From assembly GCA_023213395.1 (NCBI GenBank), contig CM041465.1:27101741-27165740 (forward strand): a DNA stretch of 64,000 nt, read 5' to 3'. The position numbers and the translations under genes are program-made. This DNA comes from Cycas panzhihuaensis (lineage: Eukaryota > Cycadophyta). Of the stretch, positions 34,561-45,480 are shown in pieces. Positions within the stretch are counted from its first letter, which is position 1, and each line of letters starts with the position of its first letter. The notes beneath the pieces were generated by a model. That model made no database searches. It was not told where the DNA came from and saw only the letters and a program-made list of their open reading frames with translations.

Positions 34561-34969
34561 TGGTAGAGCCTCGCTGCTTGGAAGCATGGTGCAATGGCAA
34601 ATGCTGGCAATAAAACTGTCAGTAGCGCATGTGTATGTATATATATAAATCATGATCATAACAAGAGCCAAGGGTGCCGGTAAGTGTTGTGGCAGAACGT
34701 GTGGATACGAGGATAGAGGTAGAGACAACATAGGGGCTTCCTATGTGCCACCTGAGAATCAACTGGAAGTTAAGAAGGATGAGGGGATTGCCCCCATCAT
34801 GAAAATGCAAAGAGTTGTGCATAATGATGCCAAGTAAAAGGGTGAATGAATAAACTTAGTAGTCGCCATAGTTTAACCTCATCAGTGGCTAACTTTTGGA
34901 GGTGCGAACAGATTTGCAAAGTGATCTATATAATGGCCCAAAACTTGGGTGACAGGGTGACTAGACAAG

Positions 34970-35393
34970 TCTCAAAGGCAGCTAGAAAGAAGAGGGAGGC
35001 AACGCTCAAGAATGAGGTGAACAAGGCTGTCTGCCTCAACGTTGAGGGCCCGAGGAATGTGTCGGATGTTGACAAACTGAAAATTAGCTAGCAAAGATCT
35101 AGCTGTCAAAGCGAGGGCTCTCAAGTGAGGGCATTACACCTGGTAAACCTGGGTAAGATGGAATACCACACTAGGGAGTCGTAAAGAAGAACAATAGATC
35201 CATAATGGAAATAGAGGGCATCAGTGAAGGCCTCGATAACAGCTGTGTATTCGACTTCGTTATTGGTGGCCCCGCAGAGGAAAAATCTGGAACACGAAAA
35301 ATCATGTCTGGAAGGGCTGCGAAGAATCCATGCAGCGATAGAAGGTCTAGGGTTATTGCGACTTCCGCCATCGGTAAAGATGAATAGAGACAT
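34970..35393 (-). pseudogene. archaeal/bacterial-type RNase H domain gene downstream of integrase, GyA2
   Basis: It starts at ATG 35,393 with MSLFIFTDGGSRNNPRPS, followed by ATNNEVEYTAVIE and LLYDS. The acidic residues of TDGG, NEVEY and YDS are all present, so the first three catalytic positions are intact here, unlike GyA1. The second Gly-Asn-Pro-Gly is degraded to Asn-Asn-Pro-Arg. The open frame extends to 35,121; beyond that, the C-terminal part is broken by stops and shifts. An upstream open extension of 172 codons exists to 35,909 but is not open in GyA1, so the ATG at 35,393 is preferred. No such domain lies between RT-RNase H and integrase in this element. Confidence 0.78.
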
Positions 35394-36028
35394 AGATGAT
35401 GAAAGGAAATGTCTAGGTAGAGAAAATACGTAATAATATAAGAGTCGAAGCAAAAAGAGGCTCATATGGCAATTAATAAATGGCCGTGAAGGGTAGGAGG
35501 ACCCTAGGATGCCAAAGGGTGCTTTCAAAAGCAAAGAATGACTCCGAATAGGGGGAACATTCCCTTTGGAGACCCCAGGGGTGGGAATAGGTGGCAGAAA
35601 TGAGTCTGAGATGGTGAAATGAGCCAAACAAGTATAAACTCGGGCATGCATAGGAGTGGCATGCAAAATGAGATAAAAGAGCCTTGCGAAAATGCATCGG
35701 CGAGGTGCCATTAATGCATCCACAAGAAAGAGCGAAACGGAGGCTATGGGAGCACAATGGAAGATAGGGCCAGAAGGCAAAGGTGATCGGGGGTAAGGGA
35801 CGATCCAAAGGGATATCACAAGAGCAAAAACAGAGACAGTGCCCGTCAGAGCCCCCACATATATAAGGAAAAATTGATGAAAACGGGATTCATTTTCACA
35901 GGCTCTCAAATGAATCTAGAGCCATTTCCTTATGCAACGGAGTACTATCTGACTTTGGAGGCACGCGAAGGGAGATCAGATTATCAGATTAGAGCCAGAG
36001 GATAGCTGTTGGGACTGCGAGAATAAGA
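35394..36028. promoter_or_regulatory. divergent intergenic region between RNase H and PMD genes, GyA2
   Basis: About 635 bp with the same arrangement as GyA1 17,948-18,589. The minus strand has CTTATATAT at 35,859-35,867, in the same place relative to both genes. This makes a shared promoter region plausible. Part of it may be exon 1 of the PMD gene, whose open frame extends upstream of 36,029. Confidence 0.4.
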
Positions 36029-38467
36029 TGGCGAGTGCTCGGCTAGATCCAGTAAGTGGATCTCTAAAAACTCAACCCATCTTGTGCTTTGAAGTTTATT
36101 ACTTTTTTATGTTTTTTATATAGATTTTTAGGCCCCATATGGGTGAGAAATGACCTCCGGGAGTCTAAATTAGACCCAGAGAGAGGTGGGACCAGGCCAT
36201 TAGGTAGCCCTAGTCCCAGTGGGCCTAGTTGTGACCCACAGGAAGAAAAATTTTTATTTTTTTAGGTAGAAACCCCCCCCTTTTAGGGGGGTGCCGTTGG
36301 CACCGCGACAAAGATTACAGTGTTGCGATATTTATCGTGGGGCCCCGATCGCTGTGGGACCTAAGCTAAACTCTGTGGTACCGCATAGTTTGGCATGGTG
36401 TGAAGGCAGAATTGTAGAGAAAAAGAGAATGGGGGCTAGGGAGACTCTAAATCTTGACCAAGTGAGGCCGAGAGGTAGTCTAGGGGATGAGGAGTGAGTA
36501 TAGGTCAGGTTCTGACTTGTTTTATGGAATTTTGCAGGTTGTGATCCTGGTGGAGAACTATGAGAACATAGGTACAACTATGCTAAGCTTTATAAAGATG
36601 ATGACGAGAGAGGATAGGGAGATCCTATAGAGATGTGGCCTGCTGAAGGTCATAAGGATACTCTAATACACCTCAGATTAGTGTTTATTGGTTGATATAG
36701 TATCACATTGGGATAGGAGGAGACATGTCTTCCATCTACCCCAGGTGGGGGACGTATCGGTGATGCCTGGGGACATTAGGAAGATACTGGGAGTACCAGC
36801 AACGGGGAGGCTAGTGACACTAGGAGCGCTACCCAACAACGAGGTAGCACACGGGGAGGCGGCTACATTTTTTACAAGCTTGGATAGGTGGGAGAGTTGA
36901 GGGATTCCTCTCCAAACCATGGTTATGTCAGGAGTTCCTTGGGTGAGGAAGTTGATTACCTTATGCATTTTGTTCTAGGTATCCCAGAAACAGAACTATA
37001 GAGATATACCAGGAGGATGGATAGATGTAGTACACCAGTGTGAGGTAGGAGAGAGGATGGACTGGGCTACCCTCATAGCAGTGAACCTCATCATACAGCT
37101 GGATGCTATTCTGGTAGTAGGAAGAGGAGGTCTATCATATAGCACGTTGCTACAATGCTAGTTCTTTGACTACTTTGGAGCAATGGCACTGACAGGGGGA
37201 CCACACCCTATCTCAGAGTGGGCCCCGATGGTACATAGGTGGCAGACCAGGTTGAGAGGGATCGAGGACCAGGCACATGTCTATTGTTCGGTGGAGGCCA
37301 CATTAGTAGACCTCCTCACCATGACAGATTATATAACAGATCTATACAGAGCAGTGAGGTGGGATAGTGACGATGAGGCAGGCAGGGCAGGAGTGCCCCT
37401 AGGAGATGACGAGGGTGGCGATGGGGGTGATGGGGTCAGCCCATCACGACCTGCAGGAGAGGCAGGTCCATCGGGGACCACGGGTAGAGGAGCAAGTCCA
37501 TCAGGGGTTGCGAGTGGAGAGGCAAGCCCATCAGGAGCTGCAAAGGAGAGCAGGGGCCCAGTGACACAGGCCCGTCGGCTGCAGATCGTCAAGAGATTCG
37601 GAGAGGTAGCTGCACTAGCTGCAGAGAGGAGGGATGCCCCAGCAGCTGAGGCAGTAGCAGAGGAGGTACCCAAGGAGGAGGAGGTACCTGCAGTTGGCAA
37701 AGTGCCTGAGACAGAGGTGATCGCCCAAGTAGAGGAGCTGGCAGCTGCACCAGGTGAGACAGGACCTTCTCCTATCATCGTTTGATTGCCAAATATATAT
37801 ATAGTTTGATTCTTTTTAGTCTGATAGCATATAGACATGTACTGATACATGACATGTTGGATTTGTAGGTATGGTAGACATCCAGAGACTAGTAGAGGTG
37901 GTAGTCCGAGAGGTATTCCCTCGAGTCTACGCAGAGGGGCAACCTCCCATCCAGGCCAGTGATGAGCCCAGATCGGCAGGCAGCCACATGGCAGCATTTA
38001 CCCTATTGATAAGGGTGAGAGATATATGGGTTGTGGAGTCCCAGGAGCACGCGGTATGTGCGGGATGGCAACAGGCAGAGTTGGACGCCACCCGAGCTGA
38101 GAGGGATGCCCTATAGAGTTAGGTGTAGGTGTTGGAGGCTTAAGGAGGAGCCAGAGGGGATATGGGGAGCTATATCTAGATAGCAGTGATGGAGGAGTGA
38201 CTCCAGGGGATGGAGGAGAGGCTTTGCCTCATGGAGACAGGGCAGGATCATATCTAGGCCCAATATGATCGACTAATAGAGGACATGGCATCGAGGTTGG
38301 CACAGAGCTGGACATAGACCCACATGGTGATGACGACCTCGAGGAGGCCACGGGATGAAGGGAGTGAGGCGAGGAGCTCACAGAGACTGAGGAGGAGTCT
38401 CGAAGGGGTGTGGTCCCCAGGAGAGGGATCACATCGACCAAGAGATGATGCCCCATGGGCAGGGTAG
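35985..38467 (+). pseudogene. antisense plant mobile domain (PMD) gene, three exons, in GyA2
   Basis: It runs against the element. Exon 1 ends at about 36,052 after MASARLDP with donor GTAAGT; exon 2 starts near 36,539 (acceptor TTTTGCAG) and ends 37,753 with donor GTGAGA; exon 3 starts 37,869 after TTTGTAG and runs to TAG near 38,465. Domain text: LLVDIVSHWDRRRHVFHLP, GDVSVMPGDIRKILGVPATG, then GGWIDVVHQC and SEWAPMVHRWQTRLRG. The later part of exon 2 is rich in Gly, Ser, Ala and Glu (GEAGPSGT, AAKESRGPV). Exon 3 gives GMVDIQRLVEVVVREVFP and GQPPIQASDEPRSAGSH. Introns sit at the same positions and phases as in GyA1. In-frame stops lie before the domain (near 36,630-36,690) and after DRWES. 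Function within the element is not known. Confidence 0.72.
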
Positions 38468-39200
38468 TAGTAGGGTAGTGTATCAGTTTTATTTTAGACA
38501 GGGGAAAGCAGGGGCCTCCAGGGGGTTACCATATATAGTCACATGATTGTACCCCCCCTACAAGGACACCAGCTTTCCATAGATGATGTACTACACCATT
38601 TGTATTATATGACACATGGTTTTTGATATATATAGATGGGGTGATTGATACCCCACTTGGCATATGATGATGTGTATCATAATATGTGATGAATGATATG
38701 TATGTTTTGTTTACATGTTTAGGTATGTGTATGAGGGTGCACGAATGCATGAGGATATATATATGATTGCACTTTGAGTTGATTACTGTTATGAGTTTTG
38801 TGTTATGACATTTGTTTAAGTTGTACATATTTCCTTTTATGCGAGACCACGTTCCTAACAGGAGCACACACAATCACCATGAGTAGAGGCGATAGATATA
38901 TGCGGGGTTAGGAAATCAAGGCAACACGCACATCTACATGGGAGCATAGCGGGGTATACAAAGGAAATACCGAGTAAGATGGGAGTGATGATACTCCAGA
39001 GTGTCATCCTAATTGGGGGATGCCCAAATAGGAGGACAAGGTCCTAAGGAAAATGGTAACAAGGGTTCTGCAAGAGGAACCAGAAGGAAACAAAAGAGGC
39101 CATCCTGAGTTATCATTCTACTTATGGCTAGGAGGAATGGGAACGAGCTTAGGGTGGTAGTTTAGGCTCATTTCAAAGCATGAATAAGATGATGACAAAG
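38468..39200 (-). other. GyA2 spacer between PMD gene end and integrase end
   Basis: About 730 bp between two convergent genes. No domain is seen. It matches GyA1 14,763-15,445 in part (for example CCTCCAGGGGGT near 38,515 and the purine-rich stretch near 39,000). Confidence 0.45.
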
Positions 39201-40110
39201 TCATGAGTAGAATTTCTTAAGGAATTTATTGTTAACAACTTTCTCAAATGCAAGACCTTCCAAGGTGGTGATCTTATAAGCATCATTACTGAGACTCTCA
39301 ATAATGACAAAGGGGCCAACCCATTTGGGTCTAAATTTGGCTAAGCGGTCATGAAGATATTCTAATTTGAGGATGTGGTCCCTAGGAAACAAAGGATGAA
39401 AATGAAGGTGTTTATTGTAGGTCCTTTGTGAGCGGGCTTTAGATGCGATGTTAGCCTAGTAGGTGGCTAAACGTCTCTCATCCAATGCTTCGAGGTTTAA
39501 GAGGCGAGCCTGATGGATCAACTCCTCATCGATGAGACCTCGAAGAGAAACTCGTAAAGAGGGAATCTCCACTTCCAACGAGAGTACCACCTCGGTCCTA
39601 TAAACTAGGGAGAATAGAGTCATTTATGTAGAAGCACGAACAGAGGTATGGTAAACCCATAGGACGGAAGGGAGCTGAAGGTGCCAGTCTCTTTGAGACT
39701 GAGTGATAATTTTCTTTAGAATGTTAACGAGAGTCTTATTGAATAACTCAACTTGACCATTTGCCTGGGGGTAATAAGGGGAGGAAGTTTTGTAAGAGAT
39801 TTTGAATTTCTCGTAAAGCTCATCCATCTCCTTATTACAAAAAAGGGTTCCGTTATCAGTAATGAAGACATCGGGGATCCTGAAGTAGCAAATGATATGT
39901 TGGTAAACAAAAGTAGCTATCATCCTACCAGGAGTAGTAATTAGAGGGATGGCTTCCGCCCATTTAGTAAAGTACTCCGTAGCAGTCAAGATAAACTTGT
40001 GCTACGATGAAGAAGGTAGGGATATAGCCCCGATGAGGTCTAGACCTTACTGAGCGAAAGGCCATGGAGATATGATAAGATGTAGGGCCTCAGAAGGCAC
40101 ATGGGAGATG
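39201..40110 (-). pseudogene. GyA2 integrase
   Basis: The open part at 39,989-39,624 starts inside the core: TATEYFTKWAEAIPL has the first Asp replaced by Glu (usually aTDYFTKW), then FITDNGTLF with the second catalytic Asp, SSPYYPQANGQVE with the third acidic residue, and SQRDWHLQLPSVLWVYHTS. After a stop it continues through SLVYRTEVVLSLEVEIPSL and LDERRLATY to DHILKLEYLHDRLAKF, WVGPFVIIESLSNDAYKITT and KKFYS at 39,204. A decayed zinc-binding N-terminus lies between about 40,330 and 40,000. It would insert the DNA copy into the genome. Confidence 0.85.
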
Positions 40111-40399
40111 TTAGCATGTTTCTAACATTGCCGATACCTCAAGGCAAAGGCATGGGCATCCTTAAAGAGGGATGGCCAATAGTAGCCCATACGAAGGATC
40201 CTCTTGGCCATGGATTAGCCCCCAAAGTGGCCCCACAAATGGCATGGTGGCATTCGTGGAGTATTTGGTCAGCTTCATCAGGAGTGACGTAGTGGAGGAG
40301 GATCCTATCGAAGACCTCTTGTACAATACTTCATCCATGAGGAAGTATTACCTAGCAAAGGCCTGGATATAAGATCTAACCTTATTACTAGCTTTAGGG

Positions 40400-40985
40400 C
40401 AGTACTGCTGCTGTGTGAGGTACCACACGATGTCACCATACCACTCGCTATCAACAAGTAGATGGGAAGGAATGCCCTGAATGGTCAAGATAGACTCATC
40501 AAGAAGAGAATCATCAATAGGGGCATTGAGCAAGTTAGGGATATGGGCATATGCGAGCTACTAAGCTACAACCATCCCCTTCTTCAATTTTCGATTGACG
40601 ATATGGAGATCAAACTGCTGAAATAGGATGTCACAATGACCAGTCCTACTAGTCAGGTCTAAACGAGTGAGCAGATATCACAAGGGATTGGATTGGACAA
40701 TCACCTTAGTAGAATTACCGAGCAAGTAGTGTCTAAATTTCTTGGTTGTGTGAACCAAGGAGAGACATTCCTTCTAAGTTAGGGAGTAGTTGAGTTCAGT
40801 AGCTACAAGGGTGTGGCTGATAAAGTAAATAGCTCTTTTGACTCTTGAATCATCTTCTTGAGCCAGCATGGCACCTAAAGACTCATCGGTTGCTAAGGTG
40901 TAGAGAATGAAGGGCCTATCGAAGCAAGGGGGCACTAATGTTAGAGCGGAAGCAAGGGCTTCCTTAAGTCCTTCAAAGGCTTATT
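40400..40985 (-). pseudogene. GyA2 gypsy-type RNase H
   Basis: Follows RT directly. LYTLATDESLGAMLAQ carries the first Asp, then YFISHTLVATELNYS with the Glu, RHYLLGNSTKVIVQSNPL where the usual Asp of SDPL is Asn, and LDLTSRTGHCD. The Asn suggests decay of this RNase H, as has been proposed for gypsy elements that have a second RNase H. It is interrupted by TAG codons. The segment after it (SLLDESILTIQGIP, W.GDIV.YL) leads to integrase without another RNase H domain. Confidence 0.75.
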
Positions 40986-41673
40986 GGGTCTTATCAAACC
41001 AAACAAATGGGGCTCCCTTCTTCAATAGGTTAGTCAAGGGTTTGGCACTCAAAATAAAGTTTGCCAGGAAGTGCCTAAGGAAACTAAGCCTACCTAGAAA
41101 CAAATTGATATGTTGTTGAGTTCTAGGAGGCGGCATATTAAGGATTGCTTTGACTTTGTTAGGGTCAATCTGAATTCCTTGTTTTAACATAAGAAATCCA
41201 AGGAGTTTGCCAGAAGTAATGGCAAACACACATTTGAGTGGGTTTAAACTCACGTGGTACTTATGGCATCGTGTGAAGATAGCTCGCAAGTTTGAGAGAT
41301 GATGGGCCCTGACACATGAAAGACCCATCATGTCATCCATAAAGACCTCCAACGTGTCATCGATGAGGTCATAGAAGATAAAATACATCACCCTTTGGTA
41401 AGTAGTGCTTGCATTTTTGAGGCTGAAGGGCATTGCCTTATAGGCAAAGGTACCCCACGAGATGGTGAAGGTCGTCTTGTGGTGGTCTTCAGGAGAGATT
41501 TGAATCTGGTTGTAGCCATCCATCAAGGACATTACTTCAAACACGGCAATTTGATCAATGGTCTAATCGGTGAAAGGAAGTGGAAAGTTGTCTTTAGGGC
41601 ATGCGTTATTAATATCACAGAAATCAACGCATATCTAGATGGTCCCGTTCCTTTTAGCAATAGGAACAATGTT
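40981..41673 (-). pseudogene. GyA2 reverse transcriptase, main part (3' of CopB1)
   Basis: From the insertion boundary: VPIAKRNGT, CVDF.DINNACPKDNFPLP, then the open frame at 41,544-40,981 with LMDGYNQIQI, TTFTISWGTFAYKAMPF, YQRVM and VFMDDMM (FMDD, the catalytic YVDD/YMDD block; 41,327-41,347), and LGFLMLKQGIQIDPNKVKAI and LNMPPPRTQQHINLFLGR. The open frame is unbroken from the palm to the thumb. It is separated from its N-terminal part by CopB1. Confidence 0.9.
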
Positions 41674-41678
41674 AGACA
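41674..41678. repeat. CopB1 target-site duplication, left copy
   Basis: AGACA directly before the LTR start TGAAAAGGG; identical to 49,228-49,232. Confidence 0.92.
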
Positions 41679-41976
41679 TGAAAAGGGTTAATGACATAAG
41701 GTCATTACATTAGTTGATTATTTCGAAAAAGGGTCTTAAGTGAACTTTAAATTAGATCACTTAAGTGAAATGCACTTTCATGTGCATTATGTGTAATTTC
41801 ATTTCACCTAACCCAAATGCTCCCTCTCTCAATATAAAAGTAAAGCTCAATGGAGGAGATTCATTCTTTACCTCCCCATTTTGTGAGAGCTACTTTCTTT
41901 CTCTCAAGTCTCTCTTGCTCCCATGTTTACCTTTGTGTTTAGTGCATGGAGATGAAGGATAGATCCACTCTTTTCA
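41679..41976 (+). repeat. CopB1 5' LTR
   Basis: 298 bp, TGAAAAGGG to CTTTTCA. TATAAAAG at 41,833-41,840 is a good TATA box, at an LTR position that would start the transcript about 110 bp before the LTR end. Nearly identical to 48,933-49,227. Confidence 0.95.
41833..41840 (+). promoter_or_regulatory. TATA box in CopB1 5' LTR
   Basis: TATAAAAG within CAATATAAAAGTAAAG, present unchanged in the 3' LTR at 49,087-49,094. Confidence 0.6.
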
Positions 41977-41978
41977 TG

Positions 41979-41990
41979 TGGTATTAGAGC
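41979..41990 (+). other. CopB1 primer binding site
   Basis: TGGTATTAGAGC, one C-to-T change from TGGTATCAGAGC (initiator Met tRNA complement), two bases after the LTR. Confidence 0.8.
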
Positions 41991-44018
41991 TTGCTTCCTT
42001 CATATTCCCCACTTGCACTTGTAATGGAGCCATCACTTCCTTCTCCCCCACAATCCATGTGGTGAAGGAGATTGTGAAAGTGAATTTAGAAATATTTTCA
42101 AGTTATTATGATAGCATATTTTGTATTGTTTTCCTTTCCTTTCTTTGCAGGTTTGGAAGCATAATACAAGGAGTTGTAAGGCCCAAGGATTCCAATCCTT
42201 TGCTGGCCATTCATGCTATCCCATTCTTCTTTTTCTTTTCCCTTTTTGTCCATTTAAGGGGAAATCTTTGAAAAATTTTCCGACATTTAGAAGAATGATT
42301 GTAAGGGAGTTTTACCCATTTTTTAAAGAATTTTGAGCCATTTAAAATATCTATCATTGTATGCTCTCACCTTGCCCATATTGGGATCCTGGTGATCAAA
42401 AAATGATGGAAATTTCATATGGTATCATGTGTTAATGAGAGATTAGAAAGCTGAAATTTCTGCAGAAATTCAATTTGATTACTGAACTTCACAGGTCTGC
42501 AAAATCTTCTATAGAGATCCAATTGAAGTGATTCTAATTGTTAAAGATGGGGCTCTGAGTCTACTTTCCAGCACAAAAACCGGCACCTAATTTGGATGTC
42601 GTATGAGGAAGTTATTGCTGTTTTAGTGAACAGCAGTTATTTTTAGTAAGAATTCTGGAAAAATATAATTTCCTAACTTTGCGGGGCTGTCAAAAATGTT
42701 CCAGAACTCATTTGGACCTGATTCAACTTTCTGAAGATGAAGCTCTGAGTCTAGTTTGCAGCACAAAAATCGGCACTCCATTTCGACATCGTGGGAGAAA
42801 GTTATTGCAGATTTAGTGAAGAGTACTTTTTTTGTATTAACAAAAAAAAAAAAAAAAATGAAGAAAATTTCTTCCTTTTTATAAGGCTTAAAAGCCCATT
42901 GTAAAAGTGAGAAAAAAAAACACCTGGATCAGAGCAATATCCGGTGTCCTCACTCACTTATTGAGCATTGCATTTCAGCACTCTAAAATCACTCAAAGCA
43001 AGCACTCCAAAGACACTTCAAGCAAGCACTTCAAGCAAGCACTCCAAAAGCACTCCAAGCAAGCATTATTTTCAGTTAAATGTACGTTTGATGCAATTCG
43101 ATAATCTTTTCACTCTTCCTAAAAGGAACGCATCACGTACGCTATTTTCCGCCATCTTGTACTGTTCACACACTCGCCAAGGTTGAGATACCTTGGTTGG
43201 CGTAATCTTAGTGCCATAAAGGAGGTGTGGGTTTCAAGTTGGGTCTGGACTAAACCAGAATATTGGTGAGGTTTGGTTAGCCATACCATCGTGCCTCAAT
43301 CGGGGATCATCACGATAACCAACCAGAAAACTGAAACTTTAATACAAGATTAAAATATACCCGATCCAATATCCGTCATAGCCATGGGTATGCACGTACC
43401 ACTCTTTAGAGGAGGTATATAGCTGCTCATTGGTGAACTGGGTGAGGATTGGGAGTACCTAGGCTTCGTTGTGACTTGGATTTCATCACCAAGCACGATT
43501 GTGGGTATCGCGGGTGAAGGCCAAATTAATTCTACTAGAAGCCTAGGCATCCCTTCAACAACCTCAACTACACGTTGGACACAAGTTAGAGGTTATTGGG
43601 TTGATTACGCATCCTACATTCGAGCTTCAAGTTGTGTAAACCTAATGATGTCAACTTCTACATTGGCCTACAATCTTGTATATTGATCACTTACTTATTT
43701 GTAAAAAGTGATCCATAGTGTAATCACAATCATAGTGCTTCTCATATTCCTGCTGCGTCAGGTTAATATTTGCCACAAGTGTTAGTGGCCAATTTTATCA
43801 TAGTTCTTCTCATATTCTATTGCGTCGAGTTAATATTTGTCACAAGTGTTGGTGACTTTTCTCTAAGTTGCTCCCTTCATCTTTGAGCAACCATTCTCAC
43901 TTCTTCTTCCTTCTTCTACACTACTTCATTACATTTCCCATTTGTAAATAGTGATTGGTCATTTATTACCATCACTTTTATAGTCCTTGTTCATTTCTTC
44001 CCTTCTAAAAGACACAAT
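41991..44018 (+). other. CopB1 leader
   Basis: About 2.0 kb without a coding domain. It holds an imperfect tandem duplication of about 190 bp, an A homopolymer at 42,841-42,858 and a short repeat of CACTCCAAGCAAG units at 42,980-43,070. The part at 43,200-43,640 matches the CopB2 leader. Confidence 0.6.
42470..42840 (+). repeat. about 190 bp imperfect tandem duplication in CopB1 leader
   Basis: GCTCTGAGTCTA at 42,552 recurs at 42,742. Around it, AGCACAAAAA.CGGCA, GTTATTGC and TTTAGTGAA also recur in order. The copies are about 75-80% alike by eye. Confidence 0.65.
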
Positions 44019-44965
44019 GTCTTCACAATTTAAGCAAAATGTGAACGCATTCTAAAAGGGAAAGAAAATTGGGACATGTGGTTCAGTGTCGAAATGCTGC
44101 AAAGTATGAAGGTCTATGGAGAGATCATTTACAACCTACACCACATTGCGGTATAGCTACCACAAGCTTGCAGGAGGTGCTCCAACCGCCCCATCAAGTC
44201 AGGCTAAACGCCAATGGGAACTTGATGATGATAAAATCCGTGCACGGATACTGCTTGTCACTGATTACTCCCTGCATAATCTCATTGATGAAGCTGTACA
44301 TGATACAGCATGGAAAGTTCTTGCAGTTCTTAAGAAGAACTTTGACACTAAATCAGACTTAGAATTTGTTCACTTAGTCTTTGAAGATGAACAAATTGAA
44401 AATGCAGAAAGGACATGCAAGTGAGACAATCAATCTCCTTCGTCCAATCAAGCAAGCCATTGATAAAGATTTTAAAACTCAATGCATTACATGGGCTTTC
44501 TTGATTGAGTCATGTCTCCATATCCCAGATTATAAAAATCTATTGGGAGTCTTCAATCCAAAGGGAACTTTAAAGACCCTAAACTTTGAGGATCTTAGCG
44601 ATAAGTTCATTGAATTTGATAAGACCTTTGATACCAACTTTGCCACTACATCGATCCAATTGATCTCGCTTTTGAAGTGGAAGAAGATCAATGTTACACC
44701 AAAAATCAAGGACAATACACTCGAAGAGGAGGTAAATCCCGAGGAAGAGGAAGAGGTAGACAACAAGGACAACGTCCTCTTAGTCAATGAGCTCCTCAAT
44801 TCCAACAAAAAGCAGTCTCAAGGCCAAGGGCAAAATAATAAACACGGACCTAGATCCAAGAATCGAGACAATCCAAAGCCTAATACTTGACCGGAAATCA
44901 AACAATCGTGTGCCAAAGGTGTAATAGAAGAGGACATTATGCCAAAATTGCAAGCGCCACCAACA
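44019..44965 (+). pseudogene. CopB1 gag with RG-rich tail and zinc knuckle
   Basis: It opens MSSQFKQN, then shifts frame several times. Conserved text includes RILLVTDYSLHNLID, DTAWKVLAVLKKNFDTKSD, then LRPIKQAIDKDFK and ITWAFLIESCLHIP. In the frame used near 44,725 it encodes an Arg/Gly-rich run (GGKSRGRGRGRQQGQ), typical of a gag nucleocapsid. The knuckle VCQRCNRRGHYAK at 44,909-44,950 loses its last Cys frame by one missing base. The largest open piece is 44,381-44,890. Confidence 0.8.
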
Positions 44966-44987
44966 AACTACCAAGTTATCAATAGCC

Positions 44988-45480
44988 ATGGTGCACATAA
45001 TGTTGATAATACTTTTTGAAGATGCTTTTGGTGGAATGCAATTTGCTCATGCACACCTTCAAAGAATTGGGACCACTTCATCAAATGTTGTTGATAGATC
45101 CACTAAGTATATTGAGGCTCATTGTGGCTATGCTTATTCACTTTTGCCTTCACCACTTGGAGTTGCAAATAGTGCTACCTCAAATACTTCATCGTGGATC
45201 ATGGATACTAGAGCAACACAACACATGACTTGTCATCGCCAGTTCTTTCAAGATTTTGACTCTGAAGTTCGTGGTGTTGTACACATGGCTGACAAATCAT
45301 CTCAGCCAGTCGAAGGACTTGGAGCAGTTTGCGAAACTCCTGTGCCTTCCAGTTTACACTTGTTGATGTTTTATATATTCCTCGCCCGGGCGTAATCCGC
45401 TCTCCTGTCCCACCCTTGTCTCTCGTGGATTTGATCCGAGTGTAATCGCAAACAATCAAACTCTACGTGTCATTCACCCT
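44988..45480 (+). pseudogene. CopB1 protease region
   Basis: SSWIMDTRATQHMT near 45,190 is the copia protease motif, Asp-Thr with Arg in place of Gly. The following GVVHMADKSSQPV matches CopB2. The frame is open from 44,988 to 45,395 and then shifts. It would process the polyprotein. Confidence 0.75.

Noticed and set aside
35473-35909. N-terminal extension of the RNase H frame in GyA2 and a second overlapping frame
   Set aside because: Same interval in GyA1 is not open, and the conserved ATG lies at the domain start. The extension is better seen as the divergent intergenic region.
36688-36900. Treating the PMD block as a separate short gene
   Set aside because: The first codon is TTG, not ATG, and the conserved splice pattern joins it to exon 1 and exon 3.
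37329-37997. 222-codon open frame on the minus strand, Ser/Ala-rich
   Set aside because: It is the reverse of PMD exon 2-3 in GyA2; low-complexity GC-rich coding gives open frames on the other strand, and it does not match any domain.
42118-42336. Hydrophobic short frames in the CopB1 leader that might suggest a membrane protein
   Set aside because: Short, overlapping, T-rich sequence in an untranslated leader and not conserved in CopB2.
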